In this document: positions 26,635 through 35,577 of the stretch, one piece after another | Numbering within the stretch: position 1 is the first letter of the stretch | How the letters are laid out: each line of letters starts with the position of its first letter | NCBI RefSeq assembly: GCF_016592155.1 | Contig: NZ_AP024237.1 | Span: 744,001 to 808,000 of the forward strand | DNA length: 64,000 nt | Source of the DNA: Mycobacterium heckeshornense | GTDB taxonomy: Bacteria > Actinomycetota > Actinomycetes > Mycobacteriales > Mycobacteriaceae | Reading direction: 5' to 3' | The notes under the pieces: model-generated | The model's database searches: none | Told to the model about the DNA's origin: nothing | What the model saw: the letters and a program-made list of their open reading frames with translations, nothing else | Position numbers and translations under genes: made by a program

Positions 26635-28145
26635 TGCCGCGACCGCCGCTTGACCCAACCTGCGGTGACACTCGGGCGTTGCTCGAGGCTGCCGCCGCCG
26701 TTCACGGTGACCGGGAATCCTATGTGGAGCCCGGCGGTCGAATCACGTTCGCCGATTGGGTGGGTCGGGCCCGCGCAGTCGCACTGCAGTTCGCCGCCGC
26801 CGGAGTCGGTAAGGGTGATGTAGTCGCACTGTGGTTGCCGTCGGGCATCGACTACGCGACGTGTTACGCGGCCGCGGCGATGATCGGCGCCATCACCACT
26901 GGGCTGAATCCCCGGCTGGGCCCGCGTGAGATCGAAGCCATTGTGAATCAAGCAGATCCATCGCTGATTGTCGTGGACCATCGATTGGAAGTCATTGACA
27001 CCGGGGGTCGGCCCGTGCTGTCACGCGACAGCTTGGCCCAAGACTGCGAACGCAGCGACTCGCTGCCGGCGGTGACGCTGGACCGCGCCGACCCGGTGAC
27101 GGTCATCTTCACCAGCGGAACCACGGGCGCACCCAAGGGGGCGGTGTTCGACGCAGCAAATTTGGCGGCCGGCGCAGAATCGGCGGGTGTGATGAGCGCG
27201 CCGTACGACCGGCGGCTGACGTCGACGCCGTTTGCGCATGCTGGCTATATGTTCAAGCTGTGGGACCAGCTGGTGTGGGGCACCACCCTGGTGATTCCGC
27301 CGGTTCCGTGGTCGGCGTCGGCCATGCTCTCGACCCTGTGTGACGAGCACATCACCGTCGCGGGTGCGGTGCCGACCCAATGGGCCAAGCTGCTGGAGGT
27401 CCCAGACGTGTGCGCGGATGTGCTGCCGGACTTGCGGATTGGGGTCGCGGCGACCTCGCCTGCACCGCCGGATCTGGTGCGTGCCGTGGCAGAGCGGCTC
27501 GGCGTTGCGCTGGTCGTGCGTTATGCGATGACGGAATGCCCGACCATCTGTGGCACCGAGCCCGATGATCCGCCCGACGTTCAATCCCACACCGTCGGCC
27601 GCCCGGCAGCGGGAATGGCAGTGCGGGTCGCCGACGACGGTGTCATCGAGGTGAGCGGGCCGTGCGTGATGCGCGGCTACTGGCGCAATCCCCAGCTAAC
27701 CGCAGCGCTGCTGCGAGAGGGTTGGCTGAGAACGGGCGATGTGGGATTTATCCGCGACGACGGCAATCTGTCAATCGTAGGGCGCAGCGATGACATGTAC
27801 ATCCGCGGCGGTTACAACATCCATCCGGTGGAGGTGGAGCGGGTGCTTGCGCAGCACCCCGGCGTGAAGGCGGCGGCGGTTATCGGACGTCCAGCGCCGG
27901 TCATCGGCGAGATCGGGGTGGCTTTCCTGGTGCCGACGGGTGATCCGCCGTCCCTGCCGGAGCTGCGCGCCTACGTCAAAGAGCAACTCGCTGACTACAA
28001 AGCACCGGATGAGCTCGTGGTCCTCGATGAACTCCCGTTAACGCCGATGCTGAAGGTGGATCGAGCTGCTTTGCGGGCGTTGGCTTCCCAGCAAGTGACA
28101 GCACGCGAGGGTCTTGATCCGCGCGCACCCACCGGAGATGTTTAA
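26634..28145 (+). CDS. Acyl-CoA synthetase (FadD family)
   Basis: 503 residues from a GTG at 26634 that shares one base with the thiolase stop. An earlier in-frame ATG at 26529 would lie inside that gene. Motifs are FTSGTTGAPKGAVFD, VVRYAMTECPTICG for the adenylate region, GRSDDMYIRGGYNIHP at the hinge and LTPMLKVDRAAL at the end, with a lysine. Last gene of the 20.7-28.1 kb plus-strand operon. It may activate the acid released by the C-C hydrolase so that the two FadE subunits can oxidise it. Confidence 0.9.
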   Translation: MPRPPLDPTCGDTRALLEAAAAVHGDRESYVEPGGRITFADWVGRARAVALQFAAAGVGKGDVVALWLPSGIDYATCYAAAAMIGAITTGLNPRLGPREIEAIVNQADPSLIVVDHRLEVIDTGGRPVLSRDSLAQDCERSDSLPAVTLDRADPVTVIFTSGTTGAPKGAVFDAANLAAGAESAGVMSAPYDRRLTSTPFAHAGYMFKLWDQLVWGTTLVIPPVPWSASAMLSTLCDEHITVAGAVPTQWAKLLEVPDVCADVLPDLRIGVAATSPAPPDLVRAVAERLGVALVVRYAMTECPTICGTEPDDPPDVQSHTVGRPAAGMAVRVADDGVIEVSGPCVMRGYWRNPQLTAALLREGWLRTGDVGFIRDDGNLSIVGRSDDMYIRGGYNIHPVEVERVLAQHPGVKAAAVIGRPAPVIGEIGVAFLVPTGDPPSLPELRAYVKEQLADYKAPDELVVLDELPLTPMLKVDRAALRALASQQVTAREGLDPRAPTGDV

Positions 28146-28224
28146 GCCCCGCAGTTGAACGGTCAGATCACCCCATGGATGGCTGTTGCGGTGTTAATGC
28201 GGGCCACAGCAGGCACGCTGGGGA

Positions 28225-29307
28225 CTACAACTGCCGCAGGTAGTGCTCGACCAAATCGACCGCGCGCTGCGGGTAGGTTTGGGCGGTCTCGGTGTCGAGC
28301 CCGTCCCGCACAAGCAGCACCGCGAGCCGGTTGGTGATCAGCGACAGCACGAACGCCGCCAGCAGCTGGTAGTAGACGATGTCGCCGCCAAGCACGCCGC
28401 CGAAGTCCCGGTAGCGGCGCACGAACTCCGCGTCATCGGGGACGCCGGGCGGCCGGGTGAAGCCGAGCGACTCACAGAGAAACCGTTCAAACATAAGCCA
28501 CCAGCCCACATCGATGTCGGGCGGTCCGGTGGTTGCAGTCTCCCAGTCGAACAACGCAAGCACCGAAAGATCTTCTGCGAAGCACATGTTTCCGACGCGT
28601 GCGTCGCCCCAGACGATGGTCTCGGCCTCGTCGTCCGGGGCGAAGTCGAGAATGACCGCTAGCGCGCGATTCAGCGTAGCGGTGCCGACACGCAGATCGT
28701 CGTGGCACCACTCGAACCAGCCGAACAAGTTGCGCAGGTACCGCTGCAGCGCTGTGGTACCCGTATCAGGCCCTGCCCGCAGGAACTGCAGGTCTCCGGG
28801 GTCGTCGATTCGGTGGACGTCGACTAGCGACCGAAGCGCGTTGTCGCAGAGCAGTTCTCGTTGACCCGCCGAAAGGTCGGCGGTCCACCCACGCTTGTGC
28901 CAGCTTGGCACGTCTGGCGGTACCCGGCCCTTCACGCGCTTCATCACATAACAAGGGGCCCCGAATACCGTCTCGTCGTATTCCACGCCGACGATGTACG
29001 GCACCGGAATTCCGTGCCGGCCCAATCGTCGCATCACTTCGGCCTGTCGTGGTGCGTTGGGAGTGGTGAACAATTGGTGATCATTGGCCTGGATCCGCAA
29101 GACCAGATCGTCGCTGTGCCGCCCCGCGGAATCGGCCCACGAGACGGTGAAAAAGAGTGTCTTACCCGAGTACCCGGCGTCCGGGGAGGTGAACTCAGAG
29201 ATATCGAACGACGCCACACCGCCCGGCGCGATCCGCGGCGGAAGCCAGCAGCGCAGCCTGTCTCGAATGCGCACATGGTCAATGCCGCGATGTGACACGT
29301 ATGCCAT
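28225..29307 (-). CDS. Phosphotransferase-family (APH/choline-kinase-like) protein
   Basis: 360 residues of the aminoglycoside-phosphotransferase fold. The Brenner-like catalytic loop reads WGDARVGNMC: the aspartate and asparagine are kept, but the usual histidine is tryptophan. The DFG-equivalent is LALFDWETATTGPP. Members of this group occur beside fadE genes in mycobacteria and resemble the kinase part of ACAD10/11, which phosphorylates 4-hydroxyacyl-CoA. That role is an inference here. The start at 29307 gives 43 bases to the divergent LLM gene. Confidence 0.82.
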   Translation of the reverse strand: MAYVSHRGIDHVRIRDRLRCWLPPRIAPGGVASFDISEFTSPDAGYSGKTLFFTVSWADSAGRHSDDLVLRIQANDHQLFTTPNAPRQAEVMRRLGRHGIPVPYIVGVEYDETVFGAPCYVMKRVKGRVPPDVPSWHKRGWTADLSAGQRELLCDNALRSLVDVHRIDDPGDLQFLRAGPDTGTTALQRYLRNLFGWFEWCHDDLRVGTATLNRALAVILDFAPDDEAETIVWGDARVGNMCFAEDLSVLALFDWETATTGPPDIDVGWWLMFERFLCESLGFTRPPGVPDDAEFVRRYRDFGGVLGGDIVYYQLLAAFVLSLITNRLAVLLVRDGLDTETAQTYPQRAVDLVEHYLRQL

Positions 29308-29334
29308 GGGACACCTGCCGTAAATTGAATACCA

Positions 29335-29350
29335 CTGTCAGAATACCTGC
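29335..29350 (+). promoter_or_regulatory. Leaderless-type promoter with a TGTCAG half-site
   Basis: TGTCAG (29336-29341) runs into a -10-like CAGAAT (29339-29344), which is 6 bases from the ATG at 29351. CTGTCA (29335-29340) and TGACAG (29352-29357) also form an 11-base-spaced inverted repeat. The layout matches that at 34611 and 38144. Confidence 0.45.
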
Positions 29351-30403
29351 ATGACAGATTGCTTAACTGACCGGATACCGATTGGTGTCTACGCGCTGCC
29401 GGGACGCATCAGCGATCCGAGGCTGGCAATTGGGCAGGCGCAAGCGGCCCAACGACTGGGTATGTCGACGCTGTGGCTCAGCGAACGGTGGGGGACCAAG
29501 GACTTCGGCGTGCTTGTCGGCGCCATCAGTCAGGTGACGTCAACCATCCAGATTGCTTCGGGTATAACGCACTTCCAATCTCGTCATCCGGCGATGCTTG
29601 CCTCTCTGGCCATGACTGCTCAAGCGCTTTCGGGCGGCCGCGTGATCATCGGAGTCGGTCGATCGGTCGACGCCATGTGGGCCGCGGTGGGTCTGCCGCG
29701 GATGACCAATGCGTCGATCGTCGACTATGCCGACATTTTTCGGCGACTATGTCGGGGCGAGAGGGTGTGTTACGACGGTCCGGCTGGCACGTATCCGGCG
29801 CTGCGGCTCAACGACCTTCCCGATCAGCCGGCGCCACGATTGGTCTGGGCGGCGATCGGCCCGAAAGGCTTGGCGTTGGCTGGCAGCCACTTCGACGGCG
29901 TGCTGTTGCACCCCTTTCTCACACCAGAAGCGGTACGCCGCTCGGTGGAGCTGGTTCGAGTCGCCGAACGCGCAGCAGGCCGTCCGGCGGGCAGTGTCCG
30001 CGTCTACGCCACCGTGGTGGTCGCCTGCGAACTGCCTCCCGAGAAGGAGGTCGCGGTGGTGGGAGCCCGAGCGGTGACCTACTACCAGGTGCCCGGGTTC
30101 GGAGAGCAATTGGCCGCAGTCAACGGATGGGACCGAGAACAATTGGCGCTGCTGCGATCTCACCCCCGCTTGGTGGGGGTGAAGGGCTCGGCGGATTCCG
30201 TATTTACCCTGAAAGAACTCGTAGACGTCGCGTCGATGTTGCCGGCGGAATGGACCGCTAGCGCCGCCGCGATTGGCTCGGCGTCGGCGTGCGTCGAGGT
30301 TCTCGAGCGCTATCGCGACGCTGGCGCCGATGAGCTGGTGTTGCACGGCAGCACTCCCGAGCAGCTCGAACCGTTGTTTCGTGCGCCTGGTTGTCGTCGT
30401 TAG
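29351..30403 (+). CDS. LLM-class (probable F420-dependent) oxidoreductase
   Basis: 350 residues of the luciferase-like monooxygenase fold. IGVYALPGRISDP opens the barrel. LGMSTLWLSERWGTKDFG, IQIASGITHFQSRHP and FSG-type SGGRVIIGVGRS segments fit the mycobacterial F420-dependent LLM group. Such enzymes transfer hydride between F420 and alcohols, ketones or enones; the substrate is unknown. The start at 29351 coincides with a leaderless-type promoter. It stands alone, divergent from the kinase-like gene. Confidence 0.85.
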   Translation: MTDCLTDRIPIGVYALPGRISDPRLAIGQAQAAQRLGMSTLWLSERWGTKDFGVLVGAISQVTSTIQIASGITHFQSRHPAMLASLAMTAQALSGGRVIIGVGRSVDAMWAAVGLPRMTNASIVDYADIFRRLCRGERVCYDGPAGTYPALRLNDLPDQPAPRLVWAAIGPKGLALAGSHFDGVLLHPFLTPEAVRRSVELVRVAERAAGRPAGSVRVYATVVVACELPPEKEVAVVGARAVTYYQVPGFGEQLAAVNGWDREQLALLRSHPRLVGVKGSADSVFTLKELVDVASMLPAEWTASAAAIGSASACVEVLERYRDAGADELVLHGSTPEQLEPLFRAPGCRR

Positions 30404-30656
30404 ATTGCTTTGGCTATCGGTGCCGGACTCCGTTGCGCGCGATGGCGTTCCAGATCGCCTTTCAGTTGATCTCGGCCGCCTTACATGCGTTGACGGCACT
30501 GGTAAAATAAGCGGATCAAGCCGCGCTAGCGGCGTCCATCGGAGTCCACCGTCTTGCTGCTATTTGGCGTCGGTAACCGGGATCCCGCGCAGTTTTACAA
30601 CCCCTACCGAGTGGAGCCGACCCGTAGATGCCCGAGAAACGGCCTCACGCTCATGG

Positions 30657-31106
30657 TCATCGATTAGCATCGGTCGTTTCGCCATGGAGCGCCGACGGTA
30701 ATCGTTCATCGTCAGGCAGAGGGTCTCCGGTTTTCACCGTGACATGTTTGAACAACAGCCAGCGCCCATTCTCTCGGCGAAGGTGATCGTGATAGCGCCC
30801 CACAAACGACATCTCGGCTGGCCCGTCCTCTGGTATTAAAGCCACGATCACGTCGCTCCAGGCCCGAGCCTCGTTTCCATGCATCTCGATTACCGGTGCA
30901 AAGACAAAATGTTTGATCCTGTTCGGGATCGGGGGCTGCGTTGCGGGCAACCCGTCGATAATCGCCTTTCGCCCGCGAAACGTCTGTCCCGCCCACGGCA
31001 ATACGCCGTCGCTGCAGTATAGCTCCGCAAGTGCGGTCCATCGGCGGTCATCGAGCAGCTGAGCATGCAACGCTATGAGACGTCTGATCTCTTCGCAATC
31101 GTCCAC
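30657..31106 (-). CDS. SnoaL-like/NTF2-fold protein
   Basis: 149 residues. The pattern LIALHAQLLDDRRWTALAELY, FRGRKAIIDGL and SFVGRYHDHLRRENGRWLLFKH is typical of SnoaL-like domains, which act as isomerases, hydratases or cyclases. The start is a GTG at 31106 with AGGAAGGA 5-6 bases upstream. It lies downstream of the SDR gene (94-base gap) on the same strand and may be read with it. The 253 bases after its end (30404-30656) hold no gene I can support. Confidence 0.78.
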   Translation of the reverse strand: MDDCEEIRRLIALHAQLLDDRRWTALAELYCSDGVLPWAGQTFRGRKAIIDGLPATQPPIPNRIKHFVFAPVIEMHGNEARAWSDVIVALIPEDGPAEMSFVGRYHDHLRRENGRWLLFKHVTVKTGDPLPDDERLPSALHGETTDANR

Positions 31107-31200
31107 CGCTGTCCTTCCTCACGCTGTCCTGGTCTTCGCGAAATTCGCGACGCCGGAGCCTCGGCAACCGCTGCGAAGTCGTCTCGTGGCGAAGCTGAGT

Positions 31201-32124
31201 TCAGCCACCCAATCGCAGGCCCGGGTTGCGGGTGCCGAACACATCGGTACCCATAATGGCACCGAGTTTTCCTGCATTCCAACGCTTTCCGCCATTAGAT
31301 ACGCTGGCAACGGGATGCCAGCCCTTGAGTAGCTGGAGGTTCTCGCCGACCGCGCGGATGATTTGCCCGCTGATATGACCTGCCTCGGGGCTGGCCAGCC
31401 AGGCCACCACCGGCGAACTCAGTGCAGGGTCCTTGGGGTCGAACTCGTCTTCGCTGAGTTCGTCGGGTTCAATCGGTGCCGCCGCCCCGGGCATCGACGC
31501 CGACATGCGGGTGCGGCCGCCGGGGCTGATCACGTTCGCGGTCGCTCCGATAGACGCCAGCTCGAGGCTTAGCGTCTGGGTCAGGCCGACAATCGCCGCT
31601 TTGGCCGCACTGTAATTCGTCTGTCCGAAATTCCCGTGCAATCCCGCGCCGGAGGTGGTGTTGATGATGCGTCCATACACCTTGCCGCCGTTGGCTTTCG
31701 CCTCCGACCGCCACCTGCGCGCCACCGCCCGGCTGGTCAGCCAGCTTCCCCGGACATGCACCCGCATCACAAGGTCGAAATCGTCGGCCGTCATATTCCA
31801 TATCGCCTTGTCGCGGACGATACCGGCGTTGTTGACGACAATATCCAGGCGGCCCAGCTGCGAATAGGCACGCTCGACCATCAGCTCGACCTGTTGTTCG
31901 TCGCCGACATCGCTGAAGTCGGAGATGGCTTTGCCGGCGCGGCTTTCGATGATTTGCACGACCTTGTCGGCGACTCTGCCGCTGCCTTCACCGGAAAGTG
32001 AAGTGCCGAGGTCGTTGACGATCACGACGGCACCGTGCCTTGCCAGCTCGAGCGCATGTCCACGGCCGATGCCGTGCCCGGCACCGGTGACCAGGGCGAC
32101 TTTGCCGTCGAGCAGGCCTGTCAT
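31201..32124 (-). CDS. Short-chain dehydrogenase, MFE/hydroxyacyl-CoA type
   Basis: 307 residues. The cofactor motif TGAGHGIGRGHA and the insertion VNDLGTSLSGEG resemble the (3R)-hydroxyacyl-CoA dehydrogenase domain of multifunctional enzyme 2. NNAGI, the serine in NTTSGAGLHG and the YSAAK active site are intact. The C-terminal extension of about 50 residues (after SGQIIRAVGENLQ) also suits acyl-CoA or steroid-type SDRs. It overlaps the DUF35 gene by 4 bases. Proposed role: oxidation of a 3-hydroxyacyl-CoA after hydration by the operon's crotonase. Confidence 0.9.
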   Translation of the reverse strand: MTGLLDGKVALVTGAGHGIGRGHALELARHGAVVIVNDLGTSLSGEGSGRVADKVVQIIESRAGKAISDFSDVGDEQQVELMVERAYSQLGRLDIVVNNAGIVRDKAIWNMTADDFDLVMRVHVRGSWLTSRAVARRWRSEAKANGGKVYGRIINTTSGAGLHGNFGQTNYSAAKAAIVGLTQTLSLELASIGATANVISPGGRTRMSASMPGAAAPIEPDELSEDEFDPKDPALSSPVVAWLASPEAGHISGQIIRAVGENLQLLKGWHPVASVSNGGKRWNAGKLGAIMGTDVFGTRNPGLRLGG

Positions 32125-32552
32125 GGTGTCTCCTCGGTCGGGGTGAAGACAATCAAATATGCCGAGTCAGGGTCATCGTCGACCGGTCTGAAACAAGCGG
32201 TCACCTTCATCCCGATCTGGAGTTGCTCGGGCGACGGACCCTCGATCATCGTCATGAGCTTGGGGCCTTCGGCCAGTTCGACAATGGCCGCTACATAGGG
32301 CAACCGGTCGCGAAACGGTGGCAAGTCGTTGACGTAAACCGTTGAGTACGTGTACAGCGTGCCGCGGCCGCTGGCCCGGACCGGATGGACGTTATCGCTC
32401 CAGCAGTACGGACAGAACGGCCGGGGATAGTGGTGCACCTTCGCGCATGACCCGCACTCGGTGATTAGCAGGCGGCCCTCTCGTGCCGCCGCCCAGTAGG
32501 GCGCGCTGGCCGCGTCGATGATCGGGATGTCTGCTCGCGCCACTGTGGTCAC
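32121..32552 (-). CDS. DUF35 OB-fold/zinc-ribbon protein
   Basis: 143 residues. Zinc ribbon CGSCAKVHHYPRPFCPYC, then the OB-fold LYTYSTVYVNDLPPFRDRLP and a second sheet LMTMIEGPSPEQLQIGM. Unlike the other two DUF35 genes here it has no thiolase next to it; the neighbours are a crotonase and an SDR, with 4-base overlaps on both sides. Its partner may be the thiolase at 25.5 kb or one outside the window. Confidence 0.85.
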   Translation of the reverse strand: MTTVARADIPIIDAASAPYWAAAREGRLLITECGSCAKVHHYPRPFCPYCWSDNVHPVRASGRGTLYTYSTVYVNDLPPFRDRLPYVAAIVELAEGPKLMTMIEGPSPEQLQIGMKVTACFRPVDDDPDSAYLIVFTPTEETP

Positions 32553-33352
32553 CAGCCAGTGAACTCGGTCGGCCGCTTCTCGGTGAACGCCTGGACACCT
32601 TCCTTCGAATCGTGCGAATACGACTGGATCTCCTGAGCCATCGCCTCGGCCACGAACGCAGCGGCCCGGTCGCTGTCGGGCGAGTCATTGAGCAGGCGCT
32701 TGGTGAGCGCGATCGCACTGGTGGGTGCCACAGCTAGCCGCGCCGCGAAATCCGCCACCACGTCGTCGAGTTCGTCGGCCGCCACCACGCGGTTGACCAG
32801 GCCCAGCGCTAGCGCCTCAGCGGCAGTGAGCTTTTCACCAAAAAATGCCATCTCCTTGGCTTTCTGCATGCCGATCCGCCTCGGCAACAGATAACAGCCA
32901 CCCCCGTCTACCACCAGTCCACGCTTCACGAAAGACTCAGCGAAGTAGGCATTGTCGGTGGCGATGACGAGATCGGAGGCGTAGACGAGATGAGCGCCCA
33001 CGCCGGCCGCCGCGCCTTGCACTGCGGTGATCACCGGTTTGTTGCAGTCCAGGACGGCGGCCACGAGTTTCTGGGCGCCGTTCATGATGCGCCGCATCGG
33101 GTCCAGCACCTTTTTCTCCACAGTGACTCGGCGGTCGGCGAGCGAGGCCACGTCGGCACCGGCGCAGAAATGTTTGCCATTGGCCCGCAGCACCACCACA
33201 CGTACGTCGGCATCACCGTCAGCGGCGCCGATCAGCGCGATGACCGCGTCACGGTCGACCGGTCGTAGCGCGTTGGCTGCCTCGGGCCGGTTCAGCGTGA
33301 TGGTCATGACGCTGCCGCCGATTTCGGATAGCACAGTCGTCTCATGGGTCAT
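32549..33352 (-). CDS. Enoyl-CoA hydratase (crotonase) family protein
   Basis: 267 residues. It has GKHFCAGADVASL as the first oxyanion region and VQGAAAGVGAHLVYASDLVIA as the second. The helix after it, ESFVKRGLVVDGGGCYLLP, shows the typical hydratase/isomerase end. The C-terminal EGVQAFTEKRPTEF motif is common in enoyl-CoA hydratases. It is coupled to the P450 gene upstream and the DUF35 gene downstream by 4-base overlaps. Confidence 0.9.
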   Translation of the reverse strand: MTHETTVLSEIGGSVMTITLNRPEAANALRPVDRDAVIALIGAADGDADVRVVVLRANGKHFCAGADVASLADRRVTVEKKVLDPMRRIMNGAQKLVAAVLDCNKPVITAVQGAAAGVGAHLVYASDLVIATDNAYFAESFVKRGLVVDGGGCYLLPRRIGMQKAKEMAFFGEKLTAAEALALGLVNRVVAADELDDVVADFAARLAVAPTSAIALTKRLLNDSPDSDRAAAFVAEAMAQEIQSYSHDSKEGVQAFTEKRPTEFTGW

Positions 33353-34611
33353 GGCGTATACGTGACCCGCAGGTGCTTGATGCCGTTCACGAAGTTCGAG
33401 CGCAACATCACCGGCTCTCCGACCGAGGTGATGTCCGGATAGCGGTCGTAGAGCATCTTAAACGCGACGTTGAGTTCGAGTCTGGCCAAATGAGCGCCGA
33501 GACAGAAATGCGGACCCGGCCCACCGAAAGCAACGTGGTTGTTGGGTTTGCGGGCAATGTCGAACACCTCCGGGTCGCGGAACACTGCCGGGTCCCGATT
33601 GGCCGCCGGATACCACATGACGACCTTGTCGCCCTTGTGGAAGGTGTGGGTACCCGACGCCAGCGCTACCCCATCGGCGGTCACTGTGCGGCGCATGTGA
33701 ATCACGGGACTGGCGTATCGCAGGATCTCTTCGACCGCGCTCGGTGCGAGGCCGTCGTAGTCGGCGAGCAGTCGGTCGCGCTGATCGGGGTGGCGGCTGA
33801 GAAGATGCAGGCCATGGGTCAGCGCGTTGCGCGTGGTCTCGTTGCCGGCACCGAGCAGCAGGATGAAGAACTTCGCCAATTCCTGGGGGGTGAGGTTCTC
33901 CTCATCGGAGGTGACCAGCTTGCTGATCACATCACCGGTCGGATTCGCGATCCGGTCCTCGGCGATGTCTTTGAGGAGGCTGATCAGCCGTTCGCTGTGC
34001 TCGGTCACCGCGGCCTCGATACCGGCGACGCTCTGATCCGGCACGTACTCCGGGTCAGAGGCGCCGAGGACCACGTCGCTGACCCGCAGGATGAACTGCT
34101 CGTGCTCGCGCGGGACCCCGAGCATGCTGTCGATGATCCGCAGCGGCAACAGGGTCGCGAATGCGCTGACAAAATCGCACTCACCGGAAGACGGCATCGC
34201 GTCGAGGATTTCGGCAGTCGTCTGCTCGACCAGGCCGCGTAACTCCGAGAGCATGCGGGGGGTAAATCCGCGCGACACGATCTTGCGCAGCCGCATGTGC
34301 TCCGGATCGTCCATGTCGATGATCGAGCCGCGGTATTCCCGCATCTGTTTGGTCTGGTCGAAGATCTGGGTGCCGGCGGCGGAACTGAACTCGCCGGGCC
34401 GGCGGCTGATGTCGAGGATGTCGGCGTGGTTTCCCACCGCCCAGAATCCGCGCGCCGTAGAGGAGTCGCGGCGGTTGGTGCGGACAAAAATGGGCCCACC
34501 CTTTTCCCGGAGTCGTGCGTAGAGCGCGGGGCGCTCGTCCGGTCGGTCCTGCCACCATTGCAGGTCGATGAGCGAGCGGAATCCCAGTTCGCCGGTTTCG
34601 GTAGCAGGCAC
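33349..34611 (-). CDS. Cytochrome P450 (CYP124/125/142-like class)
   Basis: 420 residues. The I-helix has LLLGAGNETTRNAL, the ExxR helix is EEILRYASP, and the heme loop is FGGPGPHFCLGAHLAR with the axial cysteine. The AGNETT and GGPGPHFCLGA patterns resemble mycobacterial P450s that hydroxylate sterol side chains or branched lipids; the exact family is uncertain. The start is a GTG at 34611 with a leaderless-type CAGAAT 6 bases before it and an inverted repeat at 34621-34636. First gene of the P450-crotonase-DUF35-SDR operon; no ferredoxin is adjacent. Confidence 0.9.
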   Translation of the reverse strand: MPATETGELGFRSLIDLQWWQDRPDERPALYARLREKGGPIFVRTNRRDSSTARGFWAVGNHADILDISRRPGEFSSAAGTQIFDQTKQMREYRGSIIDMDDPEHMRLRKIVSRGFTPRMLSELRGLVEQTTAEILDAMPSSGECDFVSAFATLLPLRIIDSMLGVPREHEQFILRVSDVVLGASDPEYVPDQSVAGIEAAVTEHSERLISLLKDIAEDRIANPTGDVISKLVTSDEENLTPQELAKFFILLLGAGNETTRNALTHGLHLLSRHPDQRDRLLADYDGLAPSAVEEILRYASPVIHMRRTVTADGVALASGTHTFHKGDKVVMWYPAANRDPAVFRDPEVFDIARKPNNHVAFGGPGPHFCLGAHLARLELNVAFKMLYDRYPDITSVGEPVMLRSNFVNGIKHLRVTYTP

Positions 34612-34620
34612 GATCCGATT

Positions 34621-34636
34621 CTGGCATTAGTGTCAC
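34621..34636. promoter_or_regulatory. 16-bp repeat overlapping the P450 promoter
   Basis: CTGGCATTAGTGTCAC, arms as in CTGGCA/TGTCAT at 38156. On the minus strand its last CAG joins AAT to form a CAGAAT -10, 6 bases before the P450 GTG. A bound repressor would sit on the -10. Confidence 0.55.
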
Positions 34637-34730
34637 TCGATGGCAACATCGGCATTCGGATCGAATCCGCTGGCAATCCAAGCGATGGTGTGTATGCGCT
34701 TCCCGCAAAGATGCTGGGTGGGCTAATCTT

Positions 34731-34746
34731 CTGACAATTCTGTTCA
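34731..34746. promoter_or_regulatory. 16-bp repeat before the SDR gene
   Basis: CTGACAATTCTGTTCA, a 6-4-6 repeat with one imperfect arm. It lies 22 bases before the SDR ATG, with AAGGGAGG in between. Together with 34621 it gives one site for each side of this divergent gap. Confidence 0.5.
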
Positions 34747-34768
34747 TATTAAGGGAGGCGCTACCCCG

Positions 34769-35560
34769 ATGGACCTGAATCTGCAGGACAAAACGTTCGC
34801 CGTGATCGGCGGCACCGCTGGCATTGGCCTGGCCGCTGCAAAGGCGCTTGCAGCCGATGGCGCAGCAGTCGCCGTGGTTGGCCGGGATGAGGCGAAGGCT
34901 CACAAAGCGGTAGGTATGCTCTCGGCGGCAGGTGCCGCCGCAACGCATGGGCTGGCATACGACGTGAGCAAGCCCGGGGCCGCGGTCGAGGCCGTCGGCG
35001 ACGCGGTCGAGAGGTTGGGGGGAAGGCTGCACGGTATTGCGGTCACGATGGGCACCGCCGGGATGATGCCCATCGACGCTGACGATGCCGCCTGGGACGA
35101 CGCCTTCCACGATGTGCTGCTTGCGACCACTCGCAGCGTCCAGGCCGCGTTACCGCACCTGGTGAAGACCAAGGGCGCGGTCGTGACGACTGCGGCCTAT
35201 TCGGCGCGCGCTCCGCACGAACCACGGTTGCCCTACGCCAGCCTCAAGGCCGCCGTCGCTACGTTCACCCGCGGTATCGCCCGCACCCACGGCAAGGACG
35301 GCATCCGGGCCAACTGTGTTGCACCGGGGGCAGTGGAAACCGACGCCCTGCATGCGATCCGGGGACAGATCGCGGAGAGCAAGGGCTTCCCGTATGACGA
35401 AGCGCTGGAGCGTGCGCTGGTCGAGGACTTCGGCTTCGACGCGGCCCTGGGTCGCCCTGGGCAGCCCGATGAGATCGGGTCTTTGATCGCATTCTTGCTG
35501 TCTGGCCGATGCGGGTTCCTCACCGGGCAAACTATTTTCGCCGACGGTGGAGCGCCGTAG
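34769..35560 (+). CDS. Short-chain dehydrogenase/reductase
   Basis: 263 residues. GGTAGIGLAAAKALAADGA is the cofactor site and VVGRDEAKAHK follows the second strand. The active-site region TTAAYSARAPHE then YASLK supplies Ser, Tyr and Lys. The end (FLLSGRCGFLTGQTIFADGG) is classical. The ATG at 34769 has AAGGGAGGCG upstream. It is transcribed alone, converging with the NDMA-type alcohol dehydrogenase 17 bases on. Substrate unknown, likely a hydroxy or keto acyl or steroid-like compound. Confidence 0.9.
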   Translation: MDLNLQDKTFAVIGGTAGIGLAAAKALAADGAAVAVVGRDEAKAHKAVGMLSAAGAAATHGLAYDVSKPGAAVEAVGDAVERLGGRLHGIAVTMGTAGMMPIDADDAAWDDAFHDVLLATTRSVQAALPHLVKTKGAVVTTAAYSARAPHEPRLPYASLKAAVATFTRGIARTHGKDGIRANCVAPGAVETDALHAIRGQIAESKGFPYDEALERALVEDFGFDAALGRPGQPDEIGSLIAFLLSGRCGFLTGQTIFADGGAP

Positions 35561-35577
35561 CAGCGGTGGCAGCGGAG

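Noticed and set aside
30404..30656. Possible gene after the LLM oxidoreductase
   Set aside because: No Shine-Dalgarno or domain; frames are short or shadows.
33349..34611. Exact CYP family (CYP125 or CYP142) and a cholesterol role
   Set aside because: The heme loop and I-helix are similar to several mycobacterial families; only a tree can decide.
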